A stretch of 64,000 bases of DNA from assembly GCF_002746455.1 (NCBI RefSeq), contig NZ_NWUW01000009.1:62001-126000 (forward strand). Reading direction: 5' to 3'. The translations under genes and the position numbers were made by a program. The notes under the pieces were generated by a model, which worked only from the letters and a program-made list of their open reading frames with translations, was not told the origin of the DNA and made no database searches. Source of the DNA: Bacillus fungorum. Lineage in GTDB: Bacteria > Bacillota > Bacilli > Bacillales > Bacillaceae_G. The first letter of the stretch is position 1; the number at the start of each line of letters is the position of its first letter. Below, in pieces: positions 35,451 through 44,985 of this stretch.

Positions 35451-35621
35451 ATGAAAGCTATCGCTATTATTCTTATATTAATTGGCATTTTCGGTATACT
35501 AATGGGCGGAATGATGTTCGGAGATATCGGTATTGCTGCAATTATTGGTTCATTAGCAGCCTTATTCTCTGGAATTGGTTTCTGGAAATTGGATGCTCAG
35601 CTAAAAAACATATCTAAGTAA
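35451..35621 (+). CDS. Small membrane protein, 56 residues
   Basis: MKAIAIILILIGIFGILMGG starts a protein with two hydrophobic stretches (about 3-23 and 26-44), Gly-rich, ending in the charged tail KLDAQLKNISK. CGAAAGGA lies 10 bases upstream of the ATG at 35451, and a good terminator follows at 35637. The Gly and Met pattern resembles small phage-shock/YtxH-like or DUF-type membrane proteins, but I cannot assign it. It is too short for normal gene-finding length cut-offs, yet start signal, composition and terminator agree. Confidence 0.7.
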   Translation: MKAIAIILILIGIFGILMGGMMFGDIGIAAIIGSLAALFSGIGFWKLDAQLKNISK

Positions 35622-35636
35622 TTTAAAATCTAAAAC

Positions 35637-35670
35637 AGCCGTGAATATACTTTCTTTCACGGCTATTTTT
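35637..35670. terminator. Terminator between the small membrane protein and drdA
   Basis: AGCCGTGAA/TTCACGGCT stem with a 10-base loop, followed by ATTTTTAA on the plus strand. On the minus strand it follows the aldolase stop and is succeeded by TTTTAGA. Confidence 0.8.
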
Positions 35671-35685
35671 AATCAATACTTAACT

Positions 35686-36327
35686 TTACTGCTGCCCATA
35701 CCCTTCAAACTTCTTCGCCAAATTCTCCATCTCATCTTCTGGCAATAGCTTCGGTTCCCCGACACTTTTCGTTTGATAATAAATTTGGGCGCAAAACTCA
35801 ATCTCTTCTGCAACAGTAAATGCCATTTTTATATGATTTGCACCCGCAATTAAACCGTGGTTCGCAAGTAAAACGGCACGGCGATCAATCATACCTTCAA
35901 AAGCAGCCTCTGCTAATTCCTCTGTACCAAATGTTTCATACGGTGCACAGCGTACATTCGGGCCTGCGAAAGCAATTAAATATGATACAGCAGGAAGTTC
36001 CCATCCTAATGACGCAATCGTCTTCGCATACGGAGAATGTGTATGCACAAGCGCATTTATATCTTCACGCTTTCTATAATAAATAAGGTGCATATCTAGC
36101 TCACTTGATGGTTTTCTCTCTCCCTCTACTACTTCACCATCTAAGTTTAATATAACTACATCTTCAGGTTTTGTTTCATAATAATCTAAGCCACTTGGAC
36201 TAATTGCAACAAGACCTTGCTCGCGATTGAAAATACTAATATTACCGCCTGTCCCCTTTGTTAAACCGCTAGAAATCATTTTCTTTCCATATGCTACAAT
36301 TTCTTCTCTTTCTTTTTGTAATAACAT
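35686..36327 (-). CDS. drdA: Class II aldolase, probable 5-deoxyribulose 1-phosphate aldolase
   Basis: 213-residue class II (zinc) aldolase of the L-fuculose-phosphate/AraD family. Visible motifs: GTGGNISIF near residue 24, SPSGLDY, VHTHSPYAKTI (two zinc His, about 90-100) and LANHGLIA (about 152). Expected reaction: cleavage of 5-deoxyribulose 1-phosphate to dihydroxyacetone phosphate and acetaldehyde. It follows an MtnA-like isomerase and MtnK-like kinase, the gene set shown for 5-deoxyribose disposal in B. thuringiensis. I start at the ATG at 36327, since GGGGG abuts the ATG two codons earlier. Alternatives are MtnB dehydratase or fuculose-phosphate aldolase, but neither fits the neighbours as well. 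Confidence 0.78.
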   Translation of the reverse strand: MLLQKEREEIVAYGKKMISSGLTKGTGGNISIFNREQGLVAISPSGLDYYETKPEDVVILNLDGEVVEGERKPSSELDMHLIYYRKREDINALVHTHSPYAKTIASLGWELPAVSYLIAFAGPNVRCAPYETFGTEELAEAAFEGMIDRRAVLLANHGLIAGANHIKMAFTVAEEIEFCAQIYYQTKSVGEPKLLPEDEMENLAKKFEGYGQQ

Positions 36328-36381
36328 ATACATCCCCCTAAGTATGAAGCTTATGATGACTGATTTTTTAAATCTATCTAC

Positions 36382-37428
36382 TTATTGAAATAGCTTTTTT
36401 AAGTTCTCTGTAAACGGTGCTTTTACAATCCCTTTTTCCGTAATAATCGCGGTTACATTTTCATGTGGCGTGACATCAAATGCTGGATTATATACTTTAC
36501 TTTCTTTCGGAGCAGAATATTGTCCAAAGCGATTAATCACTTCAGAAGCATCTCTTTCCTCGATTGGAATTTCTGTGCCTGTCGGTGTTTTTAAGTCAAT
36601 TGTCGGCGTTGGTGCCGCTACATAAAACGGAATGTTGTAGTATTTCGCTAAAATAGATACGCCTAATGTTCCAATTTTATTTGCTACATCACCGTTCGCT
36701 GCCACACGGTCGCATCCCACAATTACCGCATCAATCTTCCCTTGTGACATGACCATAGCCGCCATATTATCCGTAATGACAGTGACGTCAATTCCCGCTC
36801 GCTGTAGTTCTAATGCTGTTAACGTTGAACCTTGTAATCTAGGGCGTGTTTCATCTGAATAGATTTTTAAGTCCCATCCTTTTTCTTTCGCTAAGTACAT
36901 TGGAGCTGTCGCAGTACCATACTTAGTCGTCGCTAACGCACCAGCATTACAATGTGTTAATACTCCCATTCCATCATGGAATAATGTTAATGCATGTTCT
37001 CCAATTTGACGGTTAATTTCTTCATCTTCTCTATGAATCTCTTTTGCCTCTTCTAGTAATCTATCTTTCAACTGGGCGATTGATAAGTGTGCGTTCTCTG
37101 TCGTGACCGCCTCCATTCTTTCAAGTGCCCAAAATAAATTTACTGCCGTTGGTCTTGATGTGGCCAAATATCTACATACCCTTTTTACTTCATCAATAAA
37201 TCCTGCTTCCGTACTTTCAGCAAATTCCTTTACCCCTAAATACACACCATAAGCTGCTGAAACACCAATCGCTGGCGCTCCTCTTACTTTCATTACTTGA
37301 ATGGCATCCCATATACTTTCAGCTGTTTTAAAAGATTCATAGACAACTTCATTCGGTAATAACGTTTGATCTAATAAAACTAAAGCATCATCTTTCCACT
37401 GAATTGGTATTAATTGCTCTTCCATCAT
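36382..37428 (-). CDS. drdI: MtnA-family isomerase, probable 5-deoxyribose 1-phosphate isomerase
   Basis: 348 residues of the eIF-2B alpha/MtnA family: aldose-1-phosphate to ketose-1-phosphate isomerase. [19 protein letters not shown] (about 46-64), the catalytic Cys in [11 protein letters not shown] (about 159) and the catalytic Asp in [18 protein letters not shown] (about 238) are all present. It lies 9 bases after the kinase gene on the same strand. In methionine salvage MtnA is accompanied by mtnB/C/D/E and an S-box; none is found here, which supports action on 5-deoxyribose 1-phosphate instead. Such enzymes accept both substrates in vitro, so exclusive use is not claimed. Confidence 0.82.
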   Translation of the reverse strand: MMEEQLIPIQWKDDALVLLDQTLLPNEVVYESFKTAESIWDAIQVMKVRGAPAIGVSAAYGVYLGVKEFAESTEAGFIDEVKRVCRYLATSRPTAVNLFWALERMEAVTTENAHLSIAQLKDRLLEEAKEIHREDEEINRQIGEHALTLFHDGMGVLTHCNAGALATTKYGTATAPMYLAKEKGWDLKIYSDETRPRLQGSTLTALELQRAGIDVTVITDNMAAMVMSQGKIDAVIVGCDRVAANGDVANKIGTLGVSILAKYYNIPFYVAAPTPTIDLKTPTGTEIPIEERDASEVINRFGQYSAPKESKVYNPAFDVTPHENVTAIITEKGIVKAPFTENLKKLFQ

Positions 37429-37437
37429 CTTCTCCCC

Positions 37438-38667
37438 TTACTTCGCGTAGTTCGTTGACTGTTCTTTTAACGTTTCTACAAAGCTTGTACCTGTTTCATA
37501 TTCATTAGCTCGTAAAATAAATTTCTTTCCTACTTGAAGACAAATGCGCTCCGCTCTAGCACGTGCTTCCTCATTCTCAATACAAGTAATATCTTTTACT
37601 TTCGCTAGCCCAACAATACGACGAATTAACTCAAGGCCCGTCACTGCAGCCGTATCTTCTAATACAGATTGTAAATATACTTCGTTAAAGCCTTCTTCCT
37701 TCGCCATAATCTCGGTCACATGAATATCCCAAGCATCTAAAAACTTCTTCTTAAATAAATCAATTACTTCTACCATTGTAGATTGTAACCAATCCATATA
37801 CGTATCTTTCTCAGCTCCAGACGGTATGGTCGCATCTGCATTTACCCAAGCAAACATTAAATTCGCCATTACATTCCCAACGTCATATCCCATCGGTCCA
37901 TAAAAGGCAAACTCTGGATCAATAACCTTTGTGGAATCATTTTTCACAAAAACAGAACCAGTATGCAAATCACCATGAAGCAATGCCTGCGCATTCGTCA
38001 TAAAAGAAAATTTAAGCTTTGCTACTTCCATACGAAGCTCTTTATCACTATAAATATGCTCTCTAATCCATCCATCATTTAATAGAAATAACTCATTACG
38101 CTTATTATGATTTGTAAATGGTTCAGCGTATACGAGGTCTTCTGTAATCTCACATAATTCAGGATTTATATAATTCTTCACGAGTTCCTTCTTCTCTTTA
38201 TGATTCATTACAACATCCGATGTTAATAAGAGTGTATTTACCATAAAGGTCGTTAAATCATCCGCAAGTTTTGGAAACATTTGATGATTTATAAGTGCTG
38301 TACGTAATATTGTGTGATCCGATAAATCTTCCATTACGCAACAATTCATCACACTATCAAACAAATACACCTTTGGAACAAGCCCAGGTGCTAACTCCTC
38401 CTCTAACTGCAAAACATCTGATTCAATACGAATACGATTCGTCGACAACTTAAACTCATCTGAAATACGTGCTGTATCCCCAGCTTGCTTTACAATGACA
38501 GAAATGTTCTTCTGTTCATCCCAAACACGAAACACATAATTTAAATTACCATCGCCTATTTCTTTACACTGTAACCCCTTTGCATCCTCAAACTTAGATA
38601 ATTTCTCTTTCACATATACAATCACATCGTTAGCTTCCATTAAAAAATACTTTGTGAACTTAGACAT
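37438..38667 (-). CDS. drdK: MtnK-family kinase, probable 5-deoxyribose kinase
   Basis: 409-residue kinase with the aminoglycoside-phosphotransferase fold used by 5-methylthioribose kinase. Motifs: [13 protein letters not shown] nucleotide loop (about 38-50), [14 protein letters not shown] (catalytic loop, about 230-243) and [18 protein letters not shown] (metal-binding DPE). It phosphorylates C1 of 5-deoxyribose or methylthioribose. GGAGGGG precedes the ATG at 38667. It is the first gene of a three-gene unit; a cre-like site directly upstream points to catabolite control rather than SAM control. Standard annotation pipelines would name it S-methyl-5-thioribose kinase. Confidence 0.82.
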   Translation of the reverse strand: MSKFTKYFLMEANDVIVYVKEKLSKFEDAKGLQCKEIGDGNLNYVFRVWDEQKNISVIVKQAGDTARISDEFKLSTNRIRIESDVLQLEEELAPGLVPKVYLFDSVMNCCVMEDLSDHTILRTALINHQMFPKLADDLTTFMVNTLLLTSDVVMNHKEKKELVKNYINPELCEITEDLVYAEPFTNHNKRNELFLLNDGWIREHIYSDKELRMEVAKLKFSFMTNAQALLHGDLHTGSVFVKNDSTKVIDPEFAFYGPMGYDVGNVMANLMFAWVNADATIPSGAEKDTYMDWLQSTMVEVIDLFKKKFLDAWDIHVTEIMAKEEGFNEVYLQSVLEDTAAVTGLELIRRIVGLAKVKDITCIENEEARARAERICLQVGKKFILRANEYETGTSFVETLKEQSTNYAK

Positions 38668-38686
38668 GGTTTCCCCTCCACACTAA

Positions 38687-38702
38687 TTGTAAGCGTTTTC
38701 TA
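38687..38702 (-). promoter_or_regulatory. cre-like site upstream of the drdK-drdI-drdA unit
   Basis: On the minus strand AGAAAACGCTTACA matches TGWAANCGNTNWCA with one mismatch at the first base. It lies about 20 bases before the kinase start codon, in a position to block transcription when glucose is present. Confidence 0.65.
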
Positions 38703-38703
38703 A

Positions 38704-39133
38704 AGGCTATAAAAAATAATAGGTTGAATGCTTTTTATCCTATATTATATATTCTTCTTTTTGAAAGATATATCTAGGTTTTATTATATCTTGTTAGCAA
38801 TTCGAGTCAATGTTCCTAATTTTCACCTCAAATATATACTTCCTAATTATATATTTGAGATGAAAAAAATTGTTCACAAAGATTCCGATTCATTTTATTT
38901 TATTTATCACAAAATTCTTTGTAAAATAGAAATAAGCAGTTCCTTTTCAAAACCACAACTTCTAAGAAATATCTCCTTCCTAAGAATTTACACTTACACC
39001 ATCTCTCTAACATACACACTACTCTTTCAAACACTCATTGAAGATTTATGACATAAAAATTACCTTTTAATTCCCTAACAACACTAATTGAGAATAAATA
39101 TTAATTAAATTGATATAAAGTTGGTTTATTCTC
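38704..39133. other. AT-rich gene-free region between drdK and ahpC
   Basis: About 430 bases without a convincing gene. A plus-strand frame of 107 codons exists (38728-39051) but has no ribosome site and a composition of pure AT drift. No riboswitch, terminator or repeat was recognised apart from the signals given separately. Confidence 0.5.
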
Positions 39134-39188
39134 TTGACAAAATAACCACTTCTATATGATAATTAATATTGAATTAGAATTATTATAG
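39134..39188 (+). promoter_or_regulatory. ahpC promoter with PerR box
   Basis: TTGACA at 39134-39139 and GATAAT at 39158-39163 (18-base spacer) form a sigma-A promoter. Overlapping the start region, TTAGAATTATTATAG at 39174-39188 matches the PerR box TTATAATNATTATAA with two mismatches. PerR repression relieved by peroxide is known for ahpCF in bacilli. The leader to the ATG is about 90 bases. Confidence 0.7.
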
Positions 39189-39261
39189 TTAATTAAAAAA
39201 TTTATTTTATGAGCACACTATTTTTTGATGCTCAAAACCAACATTTAGGAGGAATTTTAAT

Positions 39262-39825
39262 ATGTTATTAATCGGCACAGAAGTAAAACCGTTTAAAGCT
39301 AATGCTTACCATAATGGAGAATTTATCCAAGTTACTGACGAAAGTTTAAAAGGAAAATGGAGTGTAGTTTGTTTCTACCCAGCTGACTTCACATTCGTTT
39401 GCCCAACTGAACTTGAAGACTTACAAAACCAATATGCAACTCTTAAAGAGTTAGGCGTTGAAGTATACTCTGTATCTACAGACACTCACTTCACTCACAA
39501 AGCATGGCATGATAGCTCAGAAACTATCGGCAAAATCGAATACATTATGATTGGTGACCCAACTCGCACAATCACTACAAACTTCAACGTTTTAATGGAA
39601 GAAGAAGGTCTTGCTGCTCGTGGTACATTCATCATCGATCCAGACGGCGTTATCCAATCTATGGAAATCAATGCTGACGGTATCGGCCGTGACGCAAGCA
39701 TTCTTGTTAACAAAATTAAAGCAGCTCAATACGTACGTAACAACCCTGGTGAAGTTTGCCCAGCTAAATGGCAAGAGGGTTCTGCTACACTTAAACCAAG
39801 CCTTGACCTTGTAGGCAAAATCTAA
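39262..39825 (+). CDS. ahpC: Alkyl hydroperoxide reductase, peroxiredoxin subunit
   Basis: 187-residue typical 2-Cys peroxiredoxin. The peroxidatic Cys is in [18 protein letters not shown] (about residue 47), the resolving Cys in [14 protein letters not shown] (about 166). It reduces H2O2, organic peroxides and peroxynitrite in the cytosol and is recycled by AhpF, encoded 14 bases downstream. TAGGAGG precedes the ATG. Its codon use (frequent C-ending codons such as TTC, GAC, AAC) is that of a highly expressed gene. Confidence 0.97.
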   Translation: MLLIGTEVKPFKANAYHNGEFIQVTDESLKGKWSVVCFYPADFTFVCPTELEDLQNQYATLKELGVEVYSVSTDTHFTHKAWHDSSETIGKIEYIMIGDPTRTITTNFNVLMEEEGLAARGTFIIDPDGVIQSMEINADGIGRDASILVNKIKAAQYVRNNPGEVCPAKWQEGSATLKPSLDLVGKI

Positions 39826-39839
39826 GGAGTTCGATCAAA

Positions 39840-41366
39840 ATGATACTAGATGCAGATATAAAAACACAACTATCCCAATACCTTCAATTAATGGAGAACG
39901 ATATTTTACTTAAAGTAAGCGCTGGAGACGATGCAATATCTAAAGATATGTTAGCTCTAGTTGATGAATTATCTACTATGTCATCTAAGATTACAGTAGA
40001 AAAAGTTGAACTAGAGAGAACACCAAGCTTTAGCGTAAACCGCCCTGGTGAAAACACTGGTGTTGTATTCGCTGGTATTCCATTAGGACACGAATTTACT
40101 TCATTAGTGTTAGCTTTACTACAAGTAAGTGGACGCGCTCCAAAAGTTGAACAAAAATTAATCGATCAAATTAAAAACATTCAAGGCGAATATCATTTTG
40201 AATCTTATATCAGCCTAAGTTGTCATAACTGTCCTGATGTTGTACAAGCTCTTAATGTAATGAGCGTTCTTAACTCTGGTATTACACATACTATGATTGA
40301 TGGCGCTGCATTCAAAGAGGAAGTAGAAAGCAAGGACATCATGGCAGTACCAACAGTTTTCCTAAATGGCGAATCTTTCGGAAGCGGTCGTATGACACTT
40401 GAAGAAATTTTAGCTAAAATGGGTAACGGTCCAGATGCATCAGAGCTTTCTGATAAAGATCCATACGATGTTCTTGTTGTTGGTGGCGGCCCTGCTGGTG
40501 CAAGTGCAGCAATTTATGCAGCACGTAAAGGCATCCGCACTGGTATCGTTGCTGAGCGCTTCGGTGGTCAAGTAATGGATACTATGGGCATTGAGAACTT
40601 CATCAGCGTAAAACGCACTGAAGGTCCTAAGCTAGTAGCAAGCCTTGAAGAGCACGTAAAAGAATACGACATCGATGTAATGAATCTACAACGTGCGAAA
40701 CGTTTAGAGAAAAAAGAACTTATTGAAGTGGAACTTGAAAACGGCGCTATTCTGAAAAGTAAGAGCGTAATCGTTTCAACAGGTGCTCGCTGGCGTAACG
40801 TTGGCGTACCAGGTGAAGCTGAGTTCAAAAATAAAGGTGTAGCATACTGCCCACACTGTGACGGTCCATTATTCATTGGAAAAGATGTAGCAGTTATTGG
40901 CGGCGGTAACTCTGGTATTGAAGCAGCTATCGACTTAGCAGGTATTGTTAAGCACGTAACTGTTCTTGAATTCATGCCAGAATTAAAAGCTGATGCTGTA
41001 TTACAAGAACGTCTTAACAGCTTACCAAACGTAACTGTTCTGAAAAACGTTCAAACGAAAGAAATCACTGGTACTGATAAAGTAAACGGTATTTCTTACA
41101 TCGATCGTGAAACTGAAGAAGTTCATCACGTTGAATTACAAGGTGTATTCGTACAAATCGGTCTTGTGCCAAACACAGACTGGTTAGGCGAAACAGTTGA
41201 ACGCGTTCGCGGTGAAATCGTAACAGACAAGCACGGCGCTACAAACGTACCAGGAGTGTTTGCTGCAGGTGACTGTACAAATAATCCGTACAAACAAATC
41301 ATCATTTCTATGGGTTCAGGTGCAAACGCAGCTTTAGGTGCATTTGATTACTTAATCCGTAACTAA
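39840..41366 (+). CDS. ahpF: Alkyl hydroperoxide reductase, flavoprotein subunit
   Basis: 508 residues: N-terminal tandem thioredoxin-like domain (about 1-195) with the electron-transfer pair SCHNCPD (about 128-134), then a thioredoxin-reductase-like part with FAD motif [19 protein letters not shown] (about 213-231), redox CPHCDG (about 338-343) and NADH motif [17 protein letters not shown]. It passes electrons from NADH to AhpC. It follows ahpC by 14 bases with AAGGAG before its ATG, and ends at a strong terminator. Confidence 0.97.
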   Translation: MILDADIKTQLSQYLQLMENDILLKVSAGDDAISKDMLALVDELSTMSSKITVEKVELERTPSFSVNRPGENTGVVFAGIPLGHEFTSLVLALLQVSGRAPKVEQKLIDQIKNIQGEYHFESYISLSCHNCPDVVQALNVMSVLNSGITHTMIDGAAFKEEVESKDIMAVPTVFLNGESFGSGRMTLEEILAKMGNGPDASELSDKDPYDVLVVGGGPAGASAAIYAARKGIRTGIVAERFGGQVMDTMGIENFISVKRTEGPKLVASLEEHVKEYDIDVMNLQRAKRLEKKELIEVELENGAILKSKSVIVSTGARWRNVGVPGEAEFKNKGVAYCPHCDGPLFIGKDVAVIGGGNSGIEAAIDLAGIVKHVTVLEFMPELKADAVLQERLNSLPNVTVLKNVQTKEITGTDKVNGISYIDRETEEVHHVELQGVFVQIGLVPNTDWLGETVERVRGEIVTDKHGATNVPGVFAAGDCTNNPYKQIIISMGSGANAALGAFDYLIRN

Positions 41367-41387
41367 TTAGATAGACGTGAGTAAAGA

Positions 41388-41416
41388 AAAGCAGGTGCCT
41401 TGGCACCTGCTTTTTT
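41388..41416. terminator. Convergent terminator after ahpF
   Basis: AAAAGCAGGTGCC-TT-GGCACCTGCTTTTTT: perfect 13-base-pair stem with T-run, serving ahpF and overlapping the last bases of the convergent methyltransferase gene. Confidence 0.95.
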
Positions 41417-42023
41417 ATAATCTTAATGTATAAACTAAAAACCTCTCATTCCCATTCTTCTCATAAGCTCCTGGTAATCTAACTTCCTTCTTCAGCTCAA
41501 ACGCAGTCTGGTTCTCTAAGAAGAAAATATAATCCTCCGAAGGATAATATAAAATAATATCCACTTCTCTCCCCGTTTCTTCTACCGAAAGCAAAATATT
41601 ATTTACTACGTTCATAAATACTTGTACAGAAAATGGATTAAAGAAATAAAACCGATTATCACGCGGATCAATCTCATATTCTTGCGCTAAACAACACTCA
41701 AATTGAATTTTCCCCTTACTGTTTCGCGCCTTTCGTGCATAACGATCACGATTGTCCATCGCCTCTTTATAAAACTCTTCATTCATTTCAATTCCAACTG
41801 CTAAGGCACCACACTTATGATGCATATAAAAGTTTAATCGTCCTTTTCCGCACCCAAAGTCTACAATTCGGTCGCTACTTCGTATTTCATATTGATTCAA
41901 TAACTCATCTAACCCGCTATACGGCGTCGGTTCATAACGATGATAATGCATAGACTTGTTAAACCCTTTTTGCTCACCGACTGTTTTTATATGTAAAACT
42001 GCATCGTAATATTGTTCGTTCAT
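41415..42023 (-). CDS. Class I SAM-dependent methyltransferase
   Basis: 202 residues with motif I VDFGCGKGRLNFY (about 54-66) and the acidic end of the second strand at AVGIEMNEEFYKEA (about 76-89), as in Rossmann-type methyltransferases. The post-II strand carries NRFYFFNPFSVQVF, with an NPF motif in place of NPPY, so the target could be a nucleic acid, protein or small molecule. Its end overlaps the ahpF terminator. TAGGAG precedes the ATG. No partner gene suggests the substrate. Confidence 0.82.
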   Translation of the reverse strand: MNEQYYDAVLHIKTVGEQKGFNKSMHYHRYEPTPYSGLDELLNQYEIRSSDRIVDFGCGKGRLNFYMHHKCGALAVGIEMNEEFYKEAMDNRDRYARKARNSKGKIQFECCLAQEYEIDPRDNRFYFFNPFSVQVFMNVVNNILLSVEETGREVDIILYYPSEDYIFFLENQTAFELKKEVRLPGAYEKNGNERFLVYTLRL

Positions 42024-42141
42024 TCGTTTTCTCCTATTAAAAAATGGTACTTATTATTATACACCATGTACTGGAGAGGGATTTTTCATCGAATTAATTG
42101 GTGCTTGAAATTATATAAACTTAACAACAATTCACGACAAA

Positions 42142-42166
42142 AAAACAGGAGCTCTCTAGCCCCTGT
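42142..42166 (-). terminator. Terminator after the M20 hydrolase gene
   Basis: On the minus strand CAGG-GGCT-AGAG-AGCT-CCTG hairpin followed by TTTTTTTG. The proximal arm includes the last codons of the M20 gene. Confidence 0.75.
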
Positions 42167-43271
42167 CCTCTAACACTTTCAATACAGTTTGCTTCAATAT
42201 TTCTACCCCGTCCATAATACAACTATGATCGAACTTCATATACGGATGGTGTAATCCAGGTTGTAAGTTTGCTCCTAGTCCAAGCATGACAGCTTTTAAA
42301 TGTGGTCTCTTCACTGTGTAGTAATGGAAATCATCGCTCCCTGTCGTATACAGTGGCCCAGTGCATCCCTCTTCCCCGTACACTTCAAGAATACCTTTAC
42401 GCATATAGCGCTCTGCTTCTTCCGACACCTCTGCTCCTGGTGCAAGATCAATCCATTCGTATGAAGTTTTCGACCCCATCGATGCAGCTGATTCTATTAC
42501 ATGCTCTATTTTTTTCTTTAATTCTTCTAATAATGTATTATTCTCGGCTCTGACATCTAAGCTAAAATGACCGTTACCCGGAATGATATTTAAATTATCT
42601 CCACCAGCTTGGCACCTCGTCATCTTTACTGAATAGGAACTTTGCGGTGGTAGCCATATATTTTTCAAACCTATATTAATCATGGAAATGACATCAATCG
42701 CGTTCACACCTTGATGCGGGCGTGCCCCATGTGCATCTTCCCCATGAATCGTACCTTCTAAAAATCCTGCCGCTCCGTGACGAATAGAAGGAGCAGCTTG
42801 TTTCAAAGGCAGTTCTTCAATTGGGCGCAAATGAACACCGAATAGGAAATTCGCATCATCCACAGCACCTTTCTCTACCATCTTTAAAGCTCCATTCCCC
42901 TTCTCTTCTGCCGGCTGAAAAACAAATCTAACAGTACCGCTATCCCATCTCATATTTTTCAATTGTAAAATAAGCCCCATTACAATTGTCATATGTGCAT
43001 CGTGACCACATGAATGATTCGCTTTAAATTCTCCGTCTACTTCTTGCCAAAGTGCATCCATATCAGCACGAATTGCAATAACTGGATTCCCGCTTCCGAT
43101 TTCAGCAATCACGCCTGGGCAATCATCAAATATCTTATATGAAATTCCTTCTTCTTTTAAAAAGTTAGTAATATACGCTGTCGTTTCATACTCTTTCCAA
43201 CTCACTTCAGGGTTTTCATGTAAATGCTGAAAAATTTCCGTTAAACGCTCTTGTAGTTCTAATGTTTTCAA
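42156..43271 (-). CDS. M20 family amidohydrolase/carboxypeptidase
   Basis: About 371 residues, cytosolic di-metal amidohydrolase of the HipO/YxeP/N-acetyl-amino-acid deacylase group. Motifs: RADMDALWQ, then HSCGHDAHMTIV (metal His and Cys/Asp, about 84-95), QPAEEKGNGAL (catalytic Glu) and TGSDDFHYY near the C-terminus, where family members usually have the last metal His. I favour a TTG start at 43271, with AAGGAG 9 bases upstream; the ATG 11 codons earlier has no ribosome site. It is divergent from the NhaC gene and near an epimerase acting on dipeptides, so a peptide or acyl-amino-acid substrate is plausible. Confidence 0.85.
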   Translation of the reverse strand: MKTLELQERLTEIFQHLHENPEVSWKEYETTAYITNFLKEEGISYKIFDDCPGVIAEIGSGNPVIAIRADMDALWQEVDGEFKANHSCGHDAHMTIVMGLILQLKNMRWDSGTVRFVFQPAEEKGNGALKMVEKGAVDDANFLFGVHLRPIEELPLKQAAPSIRHGAAGFLEGTIHGEDAHGARPHQGVNAIDVISMINIGLKNIWLPPQSSYSVKMTRCQAGGDNLNIIPGNGHFSLDVRAENNTLLEELKKKIEHVIESAASMGSKTSYEWIDLAPGAEVSEEAERYMRKGILEVYGEEGCTGPLYTTGSDDFHYYTVKRPHLKAVMLGLGANLQPGLHHPYMKFDHSCIMDGVEILKQTVLKVLEDRG

Positions 43272-43563
43272 AGCTACATTCTCCTTCCCAAATTCCAAAA
43301 CCATTCAGGTTAATTATACTTATGAAAAACAGATGTTTTTATGAACATATTGAATTTTAAGAAAAAAGTCAATTGTTTATTTTTAAATACTTCAAAAGCT
43401 TACCCTACATCCATATTACAAACTAAACGAACAACTAGAACATTCCCTATTTTCTGTTTTTTGTTGACGCTTACATATATTTTTAGTTATCATAACTTAA
43501 TAAACGTCTATTTTACGACAATTCTAAAAATACAAACAAAGATACGTAACAAGGAGGAAATTT

Positions 43564-44985
43564 ATGAAAAAAGAAATACCTTTTGGAATAGCGATTATCC
43601 CTATTATCATTACCGTCGCAGTTATGATGGTTACAATTGTTGTATTAAAACAAAGTCCTCACGTTCCACTTATTATTGGTACAACCGTTGCCTCTATCGT
43701 TGCTTGGCGTTACGGTTACAAATGGAATGATCTTGAAGAGGCAATGTATAAAGGGATTCGTCTTGCATTACCCGCTATCGTCATTATTATTCTTGTTGGG
43801 TTAACAATCGGTGCTTGGATTGGCGGTGGAATCGTCGCAACAATGATCTACTACGGTTTAAAGCTTTTAACTCCATCATTATTTTTAGTTTCAATTACCG
43901 TGATTTGTTCTATTGTTGCATTAGCAATTGGTAGCTCTTGGTCTACAATGGGGACAATTGGTGTTGCAGGAATGGGAATTGGCCTAAGTATGGGAATCCC
44001 AGCTCCAATGGTTGCCGGTGCTATCATTTCCGGTTCTTATTTCGGCGATAAAATGTCACCGCTTTCAGACACAACTAACTTAGCCGCGGGATTAACCAAT
44101 ACAGATTTATTTGCACACATTCGTCATATGTTATTTACTACAGTTCCAGGTTTAATTATTACTCTTATCGTCTACGCTTTCTTAGGAAGAAACTTCGGCG
44201 CTAACAATATTGATGCGAAAAGCATCGATCAAACGCTACAAGTATTGCAACAAAACTTTGTTATTTCACCTTTTTTATTAATTATACCCATAGTCGTTAT
44301 GGTATTGGTCGCTAAAAAAGTCCCTGCTATACCAGCTATTCTCGTAGGTATTATTTTAGGATTTCTATCCCAAGTCTTTATTCAAGGTGGTTCTATTTCA
44401 GCATCTGTCGGTGCACTCCAAGCTGGATTTGTTATAGACACTGGAAACAAGCTAGTAGACGAACTATTTAACCGCGGCGGCTTAGATTCGATGATGAATA
44501 CAGTCTCTATGACAATTGTCGCTATGACTTTTGGAGGAGTACTAGAACATACTGGCATTCTTCGCTCAATTGTAAATCAAATTTTAAAATTAGCGACATC
44601 AGCAAAAGGGCTTATTGCTTCTACTATCGCTTCATGTTTTGCAACAAACCTTACTTGCTCTGAACAATATATTTCGATTGTTGTTCCTTCAAGAATGTAC
44701 GCAAATGCATACACAGAAAAAGGACTCCATTCTAAAAATTTATCCAGAGCATTAGAAGATGGTGGAACATTAACTTCTGTCTTCGTACCTTGGAATACAT
44801 GTGGTGTATTTATACTCGCAACACTTGGAGTTGGCGCATTCGAATATGCTCCTTATGCTATATTGAATTTCATCGTACCTATTATCTCGATCATTTACGG
44901 CATAACTGGTCTCACAATTACGAAACTATCCGACATTGAAAAAGCGGAACTACTAAAAAAACAAAAGTCTCAATTAGAAGCTTAA
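43564..44985 (+). CDS. NhaC-family Na+/H+ antiporter
   Basis: 473-residue membrane protein of the NhaC/MleN family with about 11-12 helices. Conserved stretches: GSSWSTMGTIGVAGMGIG (about 122-139), SGSYFGDKMSPLSDTTNLAA (about 157-176) and SCFATNLTCSEQYISIV (about 360-376). It exchanges Na+ for H+, or, as in MleN, couples this to exchange of an organic acid. AAGGAGG lies before the ATG. Its last 12 bases overlap the end of the convergent regulator gene. Vicinity of M20 hydrolase and epimerase genes suggests that it could move an amino acid or peptide product; this is inference. Confidence 0.88.
   Translation: MKKEIPFGIAIIPIIITVAVMMVTIVVLKQSPHVPLIIGTTVASIVAWRYGYKWNDLEEAMYKGIRLALPAIVIIILVGLTIGAWIGGGIVATMIYYGLKLLTPSLFLVSITVICSIVALAIGSSWSTMGTIGVAGMGIGLSMGIPAPMVAGAIISGSYFGDKMSPLSDTTNLAAGLTNTDLFAHIRHMLFTTVPGLIITLIVYAFLGRNFGANNIDAKSIDQTLQVLQQNFVISPFLLIIPIVVMVLVAKKVPAIPAILVGIILGFLSQVFIQGGSISASVGALQAGFVIDTGNKLVDELFNRGGLDSMMNTVSMTIVAMTFGGVLEHTGILRSIVNQILKLATSAKGLIASTIASCFATNLTCSEQYISIVVPSRMYANAYTEKGLHSKNLSRALEDGGTLTSVFVPWNTCGVFILATLGVGAFEYAPYAILNFIVPIISIIYGITGLTITKLSDIEKAELLKKQKSQLEA

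Noticed and set aside
35402-35617. 71-codon frame overlapping the 56-residue membrane protein
   Set aside because: Different frame, no start signal; the 56-codon frame has the ribosome site and the hydrophobic pattern.
38728-39051. Plus-strand frame of 107 codons upstream of ahpC
   Set aside because: No ribosome site, extreme AT composition, no family resemblance; treated as intergenic.
43341-43730. Plus-strand frame of 129 codons before and overlapping nhaC
   Set aside because: Out of frame with nhaC, no ribosome site; nhaC has an excellent one.
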